Source: Actinomycetales bacterium
GTDB lineage: Bacteria > Actinomycetota > Actinomycetes > Actinomycetales > Microbacteriaceae
Direction of reading: 5' to 3'
Length of the DNA: 56,806 bases
NCBI GenBank assembly: GCA_015655445.1
Contig: JAATFA010000014.1
Location: 1-56,806 of the forward strand
Part shown: positions 44,806 through 52,275 of the stretch, piece after piece
Numbering within the stretch: position 1 is the first letter of the stretch
Layout: every line of letters starts with the position of its first letter
Position numbers and translations under genes: made by a program
The notes under the pieces: generated by a model
Told to the model about the DNA's origin: nothing
Database searches by the model: none
Seen by the model: only the letters and a program-made list of their open reading frames with translations

Positions 44806-45095
44806 CCGCGGCCGTCCTGACGGACGCGGCTCCGACCGGCGTGGCTCCGACCGGCGTGGCTCCGACCGGCGCGGCTCTGAGCGGCGCGGCTCCGACCGAC
44901 GCGGCCCGGGCCGGCGCCGGCCCGCCGCTCCGGTCCGGATCCGCGCCGGGAGGGGAGAACGAGCGTTCCGCCGCACGCGCTCGCGCGTCCGCGGGAACAC
45001 GCGGCAGCGGCTCGCTCCACAGAGCGTAATCCAGTGACTGGAACGGTCCGGATACCCCCGAAGAATGCCATAATGCACGCATAGGGGAGGGACAA
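44806..45095. repeat. 290-bp gap with 15-bp tandem repeats and a kinase-operon promoter
   Basis: Five to six imperfect units of GCGGCTCCGACCGGC lie at about 44824-44905. Beyond them is GC-rich DNA, then a CATAAT box (45069-45074) and GGGGAGGG ribosome site (45084-45091) for GTG 45096. No gene was found. Confidence 0.7.
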
Positions 45096-46304
45096 GTGTC
45101 ACTCGGCTTACCCGCGCACCTGGCCCCGCATGTGACCGCCCGCTCGGTCGTCCGCTCGGGGCAGGCCGTCGCGTTCACGTACCTCGCGGCGGCCTTCGCC
45201 GCCCTCGGCACGGTGCAGATGACGACCCCCGAGTTCACGGTGTGGCCGGCGTTCCTCGCGCTCGTGCCGGTCGTGGCGGTGCTGCACCGCATGTGGACGA
45301 GCCGCAGCCTGTTGTGGGCGATCGGGCACATCGTGATCGGCGCCATCGCGGCGTACGGGTACGCGCTCACCCTCTCCTCGCAGCGCGGGACGGGGACGAT
45401 CGCGAACGTGTTCCTCGTCGACCTGCCCGTCGTCGCGCTCGCGCTCGGCGGCGGCGCGGGAACGCGCGCCGGCCAGATCGTGCTCTGGGGCGCGGCGGGC
45501 CTCGTCGCGGGCGAGGTCGCGACGGGACTCGCGAAGGTCGTCGCGACCGGACGGTGGGGGATGGATCCCTCCCCGTTCGTGTGGTATGGCGTGCTCGTGC
45601 TGGCGACGCTCGTGCTCTCGACGACGCGCGCGACCACGCGTCTCGCCTCGCCCGTGCTGCTGCGGGCGGAACGCGGGGAGCGCGCCGACGCGCTCCGGCA
45701 TGCGCGCGAGGTGCGCGCCGCCGCGCTCCTGCACGACACCGTGCTCGGCCGTCTCGACATCATCGCGCACCTGCCGGATGGTCCGCTCCCGCGTGAGCTG
45801 CGGCGGGAGGTCGCGCGCGATCTGCAGCGGCTCGACCGCCGCGAGTGGCTCGACCCCGAGCCGGCGGGCGACGGGCTCGGAGTCGTGCCGTACGAGGGCG
45901 TGGATCTCGCGAGCGCCGTCCGCGACGCGCGCAAGCGCGGGCTGCGCGTCTCCGTGAGCGGCGACCTGCCGACGCTCGAGCTGCTCGACCGGGAGCGCTC
46001 GCACGTGCTCGGGCTCGCCGTCGCGCAGTGCCTCGTCAACGTCATCCGTCACGCCGGAACCGATCGCGCCGAGGTCGTCGTCTACGCGTCGGGCGCGGAG
46101 ATCACGACCATGGTCGTCGACTCCGGCCGCGGCTTCGCGCTCGAGGCGACCGGCGCCGACCGGCTCGGCCTGCGACAGTCCGTGCGCGGCCGCGTCGAGA
46201 GCGCGGGGGGCGCGGTCGCCGTGTGGTCCACTCCCGGGCGGGGCACGGCGGTCATGATCACGCTTCCCGCGCGCGAGCCCACGCGAGATGGAGCCGTGCG
46301 GTGA
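45096..46304 (+). CDS. Membrane sensor histidine kinase
   Basis: A 402-residue kinase. Five or six hydrophobic helices cover about residues 20-185; no extracellular domain is evident. The dimerisation helix carries LLHDTVLGRLDII with His213 as the likely phosphorylation site, as in the NarL/LiaS-type (HisKA_3) kinases. The HATPase domain keeps the N-box CLVNVIRHAGTD (Asn315), MVVDSGRGFAL (G1) and WSTPGRGTAVMI (G2). GTG 45096 has GGGGAGGG upstream. It overlaps the next gene as GTGA, and a LuxR-type regulator is third in the operon. The signal is unknown. Confidence 0.85.
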   Translation: MSLGLPAHLAPHVTARSVVRSGQAVAFTYLAAAFAALGTVQMTTPEFTVWPAFLALVPVVAVLHRMWTSRSLLWAIGHIVIGAIAAYGYALTLSSQRGTGTIANVFLVDLPVVALALGGGAGTRAGQIVLWGAAGLVAGEVATGLAKVVATGRWGMDPSPFVWYGVLVLATLVLSTTRATTRLASPVLLRAERGERADALRHAREVRAAALLHDTVLGRLDIIAHLPDGPLPRELRREVARDLQRLDRREWLDPEPAGDGLGVVPYEGVDLASAVRDARKRGLRVSVSGDLPTLELLDRERSHVLGLAVAQCLVNVIRHAGTDRAEVVVYASGAEITTMVVDSGRGFALEATGADRLGLRQSVRGRVESAGGAVAVWSTPGRGTAVMITLPAREPTRDGAVR

Positions 46305-47641
46305 GCGTCGAGGGCGAGCGGGCCCCGTGGAGCTGGCGCGGAGCCCGTCGCCCGGAGACATCCGGAGGCGGGCCGCGGTCGCGCATACGGGAGCTCGCTC
46401 GCCTCGGTGAGTGGATCGCCCTCGCGCGGGGGGCGGAGCGTCTCGCCCGCCGCGACGGCCGGCGGGAGCGGACGGTGCAGCAGGCCGACCCACTCTGCGG
46501 CATCGGAGCGTGGAAGGCGACCTCGGGCGTCCTCGCGATCGGCTCGCTCATCGCCCTCGTGCGCGTGTTCGCGATCGTCACCGAGAACGGGCCGACGGCG
46601 CTCGCCCTGCTCTCGGCGGTCGCCTACGTCGCCGGCGCCGCGGTGCTGCTCGTCGCGTCCACGCCCGAGCGCGCTCCCGTGCGCTCGGCGTCGATGACGG
46701 CGGTCTTCGTGTGTGTCTTCTGCTTCTTCCTCGGCACGGCGCTCGCCGGATCGCCGACGGCGCCGCTGCCGGGCGACGAGTGGGCCGCCGTCGCGGTCGC
46801 CATGGCCGCGCTCGCGTTTGCGCCCTACCGGCCGCCGGCGGAGATCGTGAGCGCCGGCTGCGTCCTCGCGATCGCGGTCGGCGCGGCCGCCTTCCTGCAG
46901 CCGAGCACCAACCCCGACCCCGCTGCGCCCGTGCTGCGCGTGCTCGTCTCGGTCGCTCCCGTCGTCGCCGCGACCGCTGCGGCTGCCGTCATGGCGATGG
47001 TGCTGCTCGACGCGACGCGGCGCTGGGCGGCGAGCGTCGCGGCCGAGGCGTCCGACGGGCGACACGAGGAGCGGCACCCTCACGACGACGACCGCGCAGA
47101 GGTCCTCCGATCCGACGTCGGGCCGTTCTTCGGGGACCTCCTCGAGCGCGATCGCGTCGGGCAGGCTGAGCGCACGCGTGCGGCCGCGATCTCGGAGTCG
47201 ATCCGGCGGATCATGGTGCAGGACGCCGATCGGAGTCCCCTGGGCACCCTTCTGGCCCACGTCGCGGCCGAGGCGGGCGTGCCCGTCGACGCGTCCGCGG
47301 CCCACGACCCGGAGGGGCTCGGCGCGGGCATGAGCCTCGACCAGCGGGCCGCGCTGCGCGCTGCGCTCCACGGCGTGCTCGCTCTGCCCGGCCTCGACCC
47401 GACGAGCGTGCGCGTCGAGCTCGCCGCCCGCGAGGGACGGGTCCACGGCGTCGTGCGCGCGCACGTCGCATACGACGCGGCGCAGGTGCGCGGGGACCTC
47501 CTGCCGTATCTCGTCGTGCTGCGGATCCTCTTCTCTCAGGCCGTGTGCAGCGTCTCGCCGGTGGCGCGCCCGGTCGGTCCGGGGGCGAACGCGAGCGTCG
47601 AGGAGAGCCGCGTCCGCCTAGGATTCGACTATGACCGGTAG
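46301..47641 (+). CDS. Membrane protein with degenerate kinase-like C-terminus
   Basis: A 446-residue protein. It has a basic cytoplasmic leader of about 65 residues, four to six hydrophobic helices (about residues 70-245), and a cytosolic tail of about 190 residues. The tail begins with a coiled AERTRAAAISESIRRIM helix at the place of a kinase dimerisation helix but has no His in it. The region that should bind ATP lacks an N-box and G-boxes. I read it as a decayed or regulatory kinase partner; this is inference from position and layout. GTG 46301 overlaps the kinase stop by 4 bp, and the 3' end overlaps the regulator start by 11 bp. Confidence 0.65.
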   Translation: MSVEGERAPWSWRGARRPETSGGGPRSRIRELARLGEWIALARGAERLARRDGRRERTVQQADPLCGIGAWKATSGVLAIGSLIALVRVFAIVTENGPTALALLSAVAYVAGAAVLLVASTPERAPVRSASMTAVFVCVFCFFLGTALAGSPTAPLPGDEWAAVAVAMAALAFAPYRPPAEIVSAGCVLAIAVGAAAFLQPSTNPDPAAPVLRVLVSVAPVVAATAAAAVMAMVLLDATRRWAASVAAEASDGRHEERHPHDDDRAEVLRSDVGPFFGDLLERDRVGQAERTRAAAISESIRRIMVQDADRSPLGTLLAHVAAEAGVPVDASAAHDPEGLGAGMSLDQRAALRAALHGVLALPGLDPTSVRVELAAREGRVHGVVRAHVAYDAAQVRGDLLPYLVVLRILFSQAVCSVSPVARPVGPGANASVEESRVRLGFDYDR

Positions 47642-48305
47642 AGCCCGGCCGGGCTCGGTCCTCCCGTCCGCCGCCCCCGTGCGCGTGGCCGTGCTGATCG
47701 CCGATCCTGATCGGCTGGGCGCTTGCGTGCGGTGGTTCGAGGATCACGCTCCGGGCTTCCGCGTCGCCGTCGCGGCGCGCACGTGGCCCGACCTCGTGCT
47801 GAGCCCCGGCTTCCCCGCCGAGCTCGTGCTCCTCGACGCCGACCCGGGCGCGCGCCTGTCGCTCGAGGCGCGCGTGCGCACGTGCCGGGCGGCCGGCGCG
47901 CGCGTCGTCGTCGTGAGCGACGTCGACGCGGAGCCGATCCGCGCTCGCGCGATGGCGGCGGGCGCGGAGGACGTCGTCACCACGTGCGAGCAGCTGGCTG
48001 GGGCGGTGGCTGCGGCGCGCGCGGCCGCCGTCCGCCCGCCCCGCGCCGTCGCGCTCGCCGCGCGCGCCGTCGACGCCGCGCGCGCCGACGACCGCCCCAA
48101 GCTCAGTCCGGGCGAGACGCAAGCGCTGAGGCTCTATGCTGCCGGACTGAGCACGAGGGAGGTGGCGGCGCGCATGAACGTGCAGTACGAGACGGCGAAG
48201 ACGTACTTGCGCCGCGTGCGGCAGAAGTACGCGCGCGTCGACCGCCCGGCGAGCCGGCGCGCGGACCTCGCGCGGCGCGCGGCCGAGGACGGGTACGTGC
48301 GCTGA
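47631..48305 (+). CDS. LuxR/NarL-type response regulator with atypical receiver
   Basis: A 224-residue regulator. The C-terminal helix-turn-helix is standard (LSPGETQALRLYAAGLSTRE, then VAARMNVQYETAKTYLRRVR). The receiver-like domain starts RVAVLIADPDRLGACVRWF and has LVLLDADPGARLS, where the Asp in LLDAD is in the phospho-acceptor position. The later conserved Lys is not obvious. ATG 47631 lies inside the upstream gene (11-bp overlap), and its stop overlaps the tdk start, so the operon is fully coupled. It should receive phosphate from the kinase at 45096; targets unknown. Confidence 0.83.
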   Translation: MTGRARPGSVLPSAAPVRVAVLIADPDRLGACVRWFEDHAPGFRVAVAARTWPDLVLSPGFPAELVLLDADPGARLSLEARVRTCRAAGARVVVVSDVDAEPIRARAMAAGAEDVVTTCEQLAGAVAAARAAAVRPPRAVALAARAVDAARADDRPKLSPGETQALRLYAAGLSTREVAARMNVQYETAKTYLRRVRQKYARVDRPASRRADLARRAAEDGYVR

Positions 48306-48988
48306 TGGCGAAGCTCTACTTCCGCTACGGGGCGATGAACAGCGGCAAGAGCACCGCGCTCCTGCAGGCCGCGTACAACTACGAGGAGCGCGGGCAGCTC
48401 GTGCTGCTCGCCAAGCCTGCCGTCGACTCGAAGGGCGAGGCGTCGATCGTCTCGCGGCTCGGCGTGACGAGGCCCGTGGACTTCACGATCGGCCCGGAGG
48501 ACGACGTGTGGTCTCTCGTCGCGCACCACCGGGCGCGGGCGCGCGAGGCCGACGGACGCGACGTGTCGTGCGTGCTCGTCGACGAGGCGCAGTTCCTCGA
48601 CGAGCAGCAGGTCGACGACCTGTTCCGCACCGCGATCCTGCTCGACATCCCCGTGCTCGCGTACGGCATTCGCACGGACTTCCAGACGCTCGCCTTCCCG
48701 GGCAGCCGTCGCCTCCTCGAGATCGCCCACTCGCTCGAGGAGCTCAAGACGATCTGCCGGTGCGGGCGCAAGGCGGTCTTCAACGCGCGCAAGATCGGCG
48801 GCCGCTTCGTCTTCTCGGGAGCGCAGGTCGCGATCGACTCGGGCGCGGGCATGAGCCCGACCGACGTGACCTACGAGTCCCTGTGCGGCGCGTGCTACCT
48901 CGAGGAGTCCGGGGGCACGCTCGCGCGGGGGTGGCGGGCGCCGCAGGAGCTCAGCTACCGGTCGGCGCCCCACCCGGACTTCACCTGA
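48305..48988 (+). CDS. tdk: Thymidine kinase (type II)
   Basis: A 227-residue cytosolic enzyme that phosphorylates thymidine for salvage to dTMP. It has the P-loop GAMNSGKSTALLQAAYNYEE, catalytic/Walker B VDEAQFLDEQQVDDL, and the lasso region with FETR-like YGIRTDFQTLAFPGS. The zinc ribbon has CRCGRKAVFNARK and LCGACYLEE. Length is slightly above the typical 190-210. ATG 48305 overlaps the previous stop by one base (TGATG), so it is translated with the regulator although the functions are unrelated. Confidence 0.95.
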   Translation: MAKLYFRYGAMNSGKSTALLQAAYNYEERGQLVLLAKPAVDSKGEASIVSRLGVTRPVDFTIGPEDDVWSLVAHHRARAREADGRDVSCVLVDEAQFLDEQQVDDLFRTAILLDIPVLAYGIRTDFQTLAFPGSRRLLEIAHSLEELKTICRCGRKAVFNARKIGGRFVFSGAQVAIDSGAGMSPTDVTYESLCGACYLEESGGTLARGWRAPQELSYRSAPHPDFT

Positions 48989-49107
48989 CCTTCCCGCGAC
49001 TTCCGGTCACGTCACGACCCCGCGGGGATTCCCGTCTCTTGTATGTCATGCTTGAGAAAATCGGCGTGATGGGGCCGGGCAACCGAGACACCGAGGGCAG
49101 AGAATCC

Positions 49108-49533
49108 GTGGACCTTCGCGACTACGTACGCGTCGTACGCAAGCGCTGGCTGTTGATCGTGCTGCTGACGCTCGCGGGCGTCGCGGGTGCGGCCACGGCC
49201 TCCATCCTCAGCACGCCCCGCTATCAGGCGTCGACGCTCGTCTTCGTCGCCGTGCAGTCCTCGGGCCAGGTCTCGGAGCTCGCGCAGGCGAACAGCTTCA
49301 CGCAGGGGCAGGTGAAGTCCTACGCCGAGGCCGCGAACCAGCCGCGCGTGCTGCAGCCCGTCATCGACCGGCTGCGTCTGCGCGAGTCCGCGGCCGCGCT
49401 CAGCAAGGACGTGACCGCTGACGCCCCCCTCGACACCGTCAACATCGAGATCACGGTCACGCGGAACTCCCCCGAGGAGGCGGCGCGCATCGCGAACGCC
49501 GTGACGTCGAGCTTCCAGCAGGTCGTGAGCTAG
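49108..49533 (+). CDS. Wzz-type chain-length/co-polymerase protein, ends at an in-frame TAG
   Basis: A 141-residue N-terminal half of an actinobacterial polysaccharide co-polymerase. It starts VDLRDYVRVVRKRW, followed by the first transmembrane helix (about residues 14-34) and the extracellular Wzz domain (LSTPRYQASTLVFV, VLQPVIDRLRL, VTRNSPEEAARIANAV). The expected second helix is not reached: TAG at 49531 stops translation, and the rest of the domain continues in the same frame in the next entry. GTG 49108 matches the family start; in-frame ATG codons upstream (49048, 49069) would add a short leader. It controls glycan length together with the kinase. Confidence 0.83.
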   Translation: MDLRDYVRVVRKRWLLIVLLTLAGVAGAATASILSTPRYQASTLVFVAVQSSGQVSELAQANSFTQGQVKSYAEAANQPRVLQPVIDRLRLRESAAALSKDVTADAPLDTVNIEITVTRNSPEEAARIANAVTSSFQQVVS

Positions 49534-50505
49534 ATGACGAAGCCGACGAACGGCGATCCCTCGCCCGTGACCCTCACGGTGCTGCGACCGGCGACCGTGC
49601 CCGGCGCGCCCGTCTCGCCGAACACGAACCTCAACCTCGCGCTCGGTGTGCTCGTCGGTCTCGCCCTCGGCTTCGGCCTCGCGATCCTGCGCGAGGTGCT
49701 CGACACGCGCATCCGCACGATGCGCGACGTGGAGAACATCACGGACGCGCCCATCATCGGCGGCATCTCGTTCGATCCGAACGCGTCGCGGCGTCCGCTC
49801 ATCGTGCAGGCGGACCCACGGTCGCCGCGCGCGGAGTCCTTCCGCACCCTGCGCACGAACCTGCAGTTCCTCAACGTCGAGGGCGGCCCGCGCAGCTTCG
49901 TCATCACGTCCTCGATCGAGTCGGAGGGCAAGAGCACGACCGCGGCGAACCTCGCGATCGCCCTCTCGGACGCGGGTGCGCGCGTCGCGCTCGTCGACGC
50001 CGACCTGCGCCGGCCGAAGATCGCCGAGTACATGGGCATCGAGGGCGCGGTCGGCCTCTCCGACACCCTCATCGGCCGGGTCTCGCTCCTGGACGCCCTG
50101 CAGACGTGGGGGCGCGGCAACCTCGCGGTGCTGCCGGCGGGCACGACGCCGCCGAACCCGAGCGAGCTGCTCGGCTCGCAGGCGATGCTCACGCTCGTCC
50201 GCACGCTCGAGAAGGAGTTCGACACCGTCCTCATCGACGTGCCCCCGCTGCTGCCCGTGACCGACGGAGCGCTTCTGAGCAAGAGTGCGCGCGGGGCGAT
50301 CATCGTCGTCGCCGCCGGGCGCACCCAGCGGGGGGAGCTCTCCGCCGCCCTCGCCGCGCTCGAGAACGTGGACGCGCGCGTCGCCGGCATCGTCATGACG
50401 ATGCTGCCGACGAAGGGGCCGGACGCGTACGGATACGGGCGCTACGCCTACGGCCGCTACGGCTACGGCTACGGCACGGATCCGGCGGCCGCGGCCTCGC
50501 GATGA
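49534..50505 (+). CDS. Bacterial tyrosine kinase (BY-kinase) half of the co-polymerase
   Basis: A 323-residue protein. Residues 1-60 are the missing end of the Wzz domain (VTLTVLRPATVPGAPVSPN, then helix LNLALGVLVGLALGFGLAIL). Residues 85-290 are a Wzd/CpsD-type ATPase: Walker A ITSSIESEGKSTTA (Lys133), Walker A' VALVDADLRRPK, and Walker B VLIDVPPLLPVTD. The C-terminus GYGRYAYGRYGYGYG has a cluster of seven tyrosines, the usual autophosphorylation tail. It starts at the ATG immediately after the TAG. Phosphorylation is presumably reversed by the phosphatase encoded next (ATGA overlap). Confidence 0.88.
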   Translation: MTKPTNGDPSPVTLTVLRPATVPGAPVSPNTNLNLALGVLVGLALGFGLAILREVLDTRIRTMRDVENITDAPIIGGISFDPNASRRPLIVQADPRSPRAESFRTLRTNLQFLNVEGGPRSFVITSSIESEGKSTTAANLAIALSDAGARVALVDADLRRPKIAEYMGIEGAVGLSDTLIGRVSLLDALQTWGRGNLAVLPAGTTPPNPSELLGSQAMLTLVRTLEKEFDTVLIDVPPLLPVTDGALLSKSARGAIIVVAAGRTQRGELSAALAALENVDARVAGIVMTMLPTKGPDAYGYGRYAYGRYGYGYGTDPAAAASR

Positions 50506-51143
50506 TGTCGGACGCGCCGTTCCGACTCCTGCTCGTGTGCACGGGCAACGTGTGCCGTTCCCCCACGGCCGCGCAGCTGTTCGCCGCGGCGATCGGCCGG
50601 CGTCTCGCCGACCCGGCCGCTCCGTCGTGGGGGAGCACCGGCTCCGCCTTCGGCCTCGCGAGCGCAGGCACGCACGCGCTCGTGGGCGATCCCATGCCGG
50701 AGGAGGCGGCCGCGGTCTCGCGCAGCCTCGGCGGCGATCCGGGCGCGCATCGCGCCCGTCAGGTGAGCGCGCCGCTCGTCGAGTCGGCCGACCTCGTGCT
50801 CACGATGGCGCGCGCGCACCGCAGCGAGGTCGTCTCCCTCGTGCCGCGCGCGAGCCGCTACTCCTTCACGCTGCGCCAGTTCGCGCGTCTCGCCGCCGCG
50901 GCCGCGGACTCGCCCGAGCGGCCGGAGCCGGGCGAGGTCGCCGGCCGGATGCGGCAGGCGGTCGCCCTCGCGGCCGCGCGGCGCGGGTACGCGGAGCCGT
51001 TCGATCCTGCCGAGAGCGAGGACATCCTCGACCCCTACGGGCAGGAGCCCGAGGTGTACGAGCGCTCGGGCCGCCAGATCGCCGACGAGGTGCAGGGCAT
51101 CATGACCGCGTTCGACCGCATCCTCGAGGGAGCGTCCTCATGA
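50502..51143 (+). CDS. Low-molecular-weight protein tyrosine phosphatase
   Basis: A 213-residue phosphatase of the Wzb/PtpA family that removes phosphate from tyrosine, here most likely from the BY-kinase tail. The catalytic P-loop is LLVCTGNVCRSPTA with Cys13 and Arg19, and the general acid Asp lies in ILDPYGQEP near the end. Two insertions (an Ala/Asp-rich loop about residues 30-55 and another around 130-150) make it longer than the usual 150. ATG 50502 overlaps the kinase stop; its stop overlaps the next start. Kinase and phosphatase thus form a coupled regulatory pair. Confidence 0.92.
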   Translation: MMSDAPFRLLLVCTGNVCRSPTAAQLFAAAIGRRLADPAAPSWGSTGSAFGLASAGTHALVGDPMPEEAAAVSRSLGGDPGAHRARQVSAPLVESADLVLTMARAHRSEVVSLVPRASRYSFTLRQFARLAAAAADSPERPEPGEVAGRMRQAVALAAARRGYAEPFDPAESEDILDPYGQEPEVYERSGRQIADEVQGIMTAFDRILEGASS

Positions 51144-52129
51144 GCATCGACCGCGGGGGCCGGCTCCGCGTCCTCCGCCGCCGTCCGGCCGGCGAGCAGT
51201 CGAGGACCGGTCGCGTGGTCGCGGCGATCGCGGTCGTCGCATTCCTCCTCGTGGACCTCGCGCTCGTGTGGTTCGCGGTGCGGCAGACGCACCCGCACAC
51301 AGCCGCCCAGGGCGAGGTGCCCGCCGTCCCGTTGCCGACGCCCTCCGCGTCGACCCCCGCCGTGCCGGCGCAGCAGCAGCCGACGAACGCGAGCCTGCCC
51401 GCACCCGCCCCTCAGATCGCGCCCGTGTCGGCGACGGTCGCATGGCGGGTCACGCCCGGCGCGTGCGCGAGCGGCTCGGTGCCCCAGATCGAGCGCACCG
51501 AGGATGCGGGCGCGCACTGGACGGCGTCGCCGGTGCGCGAGCTCGACGCGCGGGCGCTCTTCGCGCTCGTCGCGATCGACCCGTCCTCGGTGCGAGCGGT
51601 CGCCGGCGTGGGGGCTGCGTGCACGCCGACCGCGATCGAGTCCTTCACACAGGGACAGTTCTGGCGGTCCGCGTCGGAGCCCGTGACCGCGTGGTACCCG
51701 GACCCCGCGTCGACGAACGCCGTGCGCACGGTCGAGCGCTCGGTCATGACGCCGTGCACCACCGTCTCCTCCGTCGCCTCGCGCACGCCCGCGGAGGCCC
51801 TCGTCGTGTGCTCGAGCGCGTCGGCGCAGTTCACGGCGGACGGAGGCGCGACGTGGCGCGATCCGGCCGGCGGCGCCCACGTCGCGCTCGCGACGGCGAC
51901 CGGCGACGGCTACCTCGTGGGCGTGCTCGGCGCCGACGGGTGTGCGGGCACCGCGATCGAGGATCTCGACGTGGACGCGGGCTCGCTCGCCCCGCTCTCG
52001 TGCGTCGCGGTCGACGCGGCCGCCGCGCCGACCGCGATCGGGGCGAGCGGCTCGGTCGTGTGGCTGTGGAGCGGCGACCGCGTGTCGGTCTCCACGGACG
52101 GGGGCCGCACGTGGTCGCCGCAGCCGTGA
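51140..52129 (+). CDS. Membrane-anchored Asp-box (BNR-like) repeat protein of the polysaccharide operon
   Basis: A 329-residue protein with a short basic cytoplasmic leader, one helix (about residues 24-45), a Pro/Ala/Gln linker and an extracellular beta-rich domain. Three copies of the Asp-box pattern (x-D-x-G-x-x-W) are visible: TEDAGAHWT, TADGGATWR and STDGGRTWS, as in sialidase-type or Ycf48-like propellers. No sialidase catalytic residues are visible, so it is probably a binding or assembly protein. Cys pairs may form disulfides. ATG 51140 overlaps the phosphatase stop. A sugar-binding role in export is inference. Confidence 0.75.
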   Translation: MSIDRGGRLRVLRRRPAGEQSRTGRVVAAIAVVAFLLVDLALVWFAVRQTHPHTAAQGEVPAVPLPTPSASTPAVPAQQQPTNASLPAPAPQIAPVSATVAWRVTPGACASGSVPQIERTEDAGAHWTASPVRELDARALFALVAIDPSSVRAVAGVGAACTPTAIESFTQGQFWRSASEPVTAWYPDPASTNAVRTVERSVMTPCTTVSSVASRTPAEALVVCSSASAQFTADGGATWRDPAGGAHVALATATGDGYLVGVLGADGCAGTAIEDLDVDAGSLAPLSCVAVDAAAAPTAIGASGSVVWLWSGDRVSVSTDGGRTWSPQP

Positions 52130-52235
52130 TCGCGGCGCCCGCGTCCGCGCCCGCGGCGTCGGCCCGCGCTCTGCGTGGAGGTTGCCGCCATGTTAATTTG
52201 CGACGAACGGGGCTGGCCGCGGCATCCGGGTGCGT

Positions 52236-52241
52236 TAGAGT
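52236..52241 (+). promoter_or_regulatory. Possible -10 box upstream of the priming transferase
   Basis: TAGAGT lies 34 bp before ATG 52276 in a less GC-rich gap; no clear -35 element. Confidence 0.35.
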
Positions 52242-52275
52242 TCGAGACGTTCGGGCTCGGATCGTACTGGGAGCG

